A stretch of DNA of 64,000 nucleotides, from the NCBI RefSeq assembly GCF_015476655.1, contig NZ_JABFHF010000009.1, forward strand, positions 1 to 64,000, in the 5' to 3' direction. The notes beneath the pieces were generated by a model. The model saw only the letters and a list, made by a program, of their open reading frames with translations, had not been told where the DNA came from and made no database searches. The translations under genes were made by a program, and so were the position numbers. This DNA comes from Aquiflexum lacus (lineage in GTDB: Bacteria; Bacteroidota; Bacteroidia; Cytophagales; Cyclobacteriaceae). Below, in pieces: positions 62,777 to 64,000 of this stretch (position 1 is its first letter; each line of letters begins with the position of its first letter).

Positions 62777-62852
62777 GTTACAAAGATTTATGGTTACAGG
62801 ATTTTGGCTTGAATATTGATTTTCTTTTCAATTCAGAAAGAACTTAAATATT

Positions 62853-64000
62853 ATGCCCATCATTGGAAAAATCATAAAGAGTGCTGTTGAAGTTGCAGAT
62901 AAGATATTTACAAATAATAATCCAAAAGAAGCTCAGGAAGTTGTTTTGAAAGAATTACTTTCTAAAGCAAAAAAAACAGCTTTTGGAAAGTATTATCAAT
63001 TTGATCAGCTACTTGAATCAGAAGATATCAGAGATGCTTTTGCTTCGGAGGTACCATATTTCAGTTATGACCAGCTTCTTGAAGATTGGTGGCAGAAAGT
63101 AATCGATGGGGCAGAGGATATTACCTGGCCTGGAAAAGTGAGTTATTTTGCGGTATCCAGCGGTACCACGAGCAAGAAAAAACATATTCCTGTCACCGAC
63201 GAAATGATAGTCTCAATCAGAAAGGCAGGTTTGCAACAGATCAAAGGGATCGCTGATTTTGACCTTCCTTCTGAATTTTTTGAAAAGGAGATCCTGATGT
63301 TTGGAAGTAGTACCAATTTAAAAGAGGTCAATGGACATTTGGAAGGGGAGATTAGTGGGATCAGTGCCAGTCAGATTCCAACATGGTTTGATGGTTTTTA
63401 TAGACCAGGCCCGGAAATTTCCGGGATTGATGATTGGGATAAAAGGGTGGAAGCATTGGCTAAGGAAGCGCCAAATTGGGATATTGGCGGGATCTCAGGA
63501 ATTCCATCATGGATTGAGTTGATGCTCAAAAAAGTAATAGCTTATCATAAAGCTGATAACATTCATGATATCTGGCCAAATTTTCAAGTATATACTTCCG
63601 GCGGAGTCGCATTTGAACCTTATCGAAAAAGCTTTGAACGCCTGACAGGTAAACCCATCACGGTGATCGATACCTATCTTGCGTCAGAAGGTTATCTGGC
63701 TACGCAACTCAGGAAAGACACGAATGCCATGGCATTGATAACCGATAACGGGATCTACTTTGAATTTGTGCCTTTTAAGCCTGAAAATATGAATGATGAT
63801 GGCAGTGTCAAACAAGAAGCCAAAACCGTGAAGATCGAAGAAGTAGAAGAAGGTGAGGATTATGTATTGATTATTTCCACAGTATCCGGAGCTTGGAGGT
63901 ATATGATCGGAGATACGATTACTTTTGTTGATAAGGAAAAAGCTGAAATCAAAATTACTGGTAGGACCAAGCATTTTTTGAATGTAGTGGGTTCTCAATT
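62853..64000 (+). CDS. GH3 auxin-responsive-promoter family protein (acyl-adenylating), 3'-truncated by window edge
   Basis: From ATG 62853 the frame is open to the end of the window (382 codons, of about 500 in the family). Family motifs are FAVSSGTTSKKKHIPVT (the P-loop-like ATP/AMP-binding SSGTT), QVYTSGGVAFEPYRKSF, and YMIGDTITFVDKEKAEIKITGRTKHFLNVVG (motif III). In plants GH3 enzymes join amino acids to hormones via an acyl-adenylate; the bacterial substrate is unknown. A comparable start was not seen upstream. The 76 bp before it are AT-rich. Confidence 0.85.
   Translation, partial: MPIIGKIIKSAVEVADKIFTNNNPKEAQEVVLKELLSKAKKTAFGKYYQFDQLLESEDIRDAFASEVPYFSYDQLLEDWWQKVIDGAEDITWPGKVSYFAVSSGTTSKKKHIPVTDEMIVSIRKAGLQQIKGIADFDLPSEFFEKEILMFGSSTNLKEVNGHLEGEISGISASQIPTWFDGFYRPGPEISGIDDWDKRVEALAKEAPNWDIGGISGIPSWIELMLKKVIAYHKADNIHDIWPNFQVYTSGGVAFEPYRKSFERLTGKPITVIDTYLASEGYLATQLRKDTNAMALITDNGIYFEFVPFKPENMNDDGSVKQEAKTVKIEEVEEGEDYVLIISTVSGAWRYMIGDTITFVDKEKAEIKITGRTKHFLNVVGSQ

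Overview
The window looks like chromosome of a marine or saline Bacteroidota, most likely a cytophagia-type member of the Cyclobacteriaceae (Algoriphagus/Aquiflexum-like). This is inferred from protein style, low GC, Bacteroidota promoters of the form TTTG-N18..21-TAnnTTTG, the sufBCDSE order, a two-gene sdhA-sdhB block and many secreted peptidases. I could run no database search, so the genus is a guess. I see no rRNA, tRNA, CRISPR array, insertion sequence or prophage.

Layout: (1) 79-3082, two membrane genes of unknown job. (2) 3304-10145, an AT-rich accessory array and the most unusual part of the window. It holds three copies, in different states of completeness, of a predicted lipoprotein with a C-terminal zinc-metallopeptidase-like domain (HExxH plus HHE). 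It also holds five small exported proteins that look like partner or immunity proteins, and two fossil C-terminal tails. (3) 10296-14951, a penicillin-acylase-family enzyme, then a PAS histidine kinase, a NarL-type regulator and a degenerate receiver protein. (4) 15079-24331, housekeeping: ATP-grasp enzyme, leucyl aminopeptidase, esterase, haem-motif lipoprotein, RsmE, a DEAD-box helicase with a structured leader, acyl-CoA-binding protein and citrate synthase. (5) 24630-30659, the sufBCDSE iron-sulfur operon with a SufT-like gene and a bacilliredoxin, then an Lrp regulator. (6) 31792-37536, secreted M14 and S9 peptidases. (7) 37685-47927, an outer-membrane protein, sdhAB without sdhC, an NlpE/META lipoprotein, formate-THF ligase, a sortilin-like beta-propeller and a LolA-like protein. 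(8) 48146-51318, a trypsin-like protease in a three-gene operon. (9) 51605-52331, a BlaI repressor with a decayed M56 sensor. (10) 52509-62563, a xylan/glucuronoxylan locus. (11) 62853 to the end, a GH3-family adenylating enzyme cut by the window edge.

In the array, every small exported gene starts at, overlaps, or sits within a few bases of the end of a metallopeptidase-domain coding sequence or its fossil tail. Four of the five tails end in a K-rich stretch followed by a terminal or near-terminal Cys. The most complete effector gene (8522-10145) has its lipoprotein signal peptide put out of frame by a run of seven C on the coding strand; six or nine C would restore it. A second copy (6347-7826) lacks the signal peptide but keeps near-identical DNA in the shared N-terminal region. 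A perfect 85-bp direct repeat links a fossil tail to the end of the third copy. Together this reads as an expressed copy plus silent cassettes that can recombine and may phase-vary, in the manner of polymorphic toxin-immunity loci. The toxin and immunity roles are inference.

In the xylan locus, GH10 xylanase and GH67 alpha-glucuronidase release xylose and glucuronic acid outside the cytoplasm, the SSS symporter imports xylose, and XylA and XylB convert it to xylulose 5-phosphate. A LacI-type repressor sits between the two halves, with two identical operator-like sites exactly 240 bp apart.
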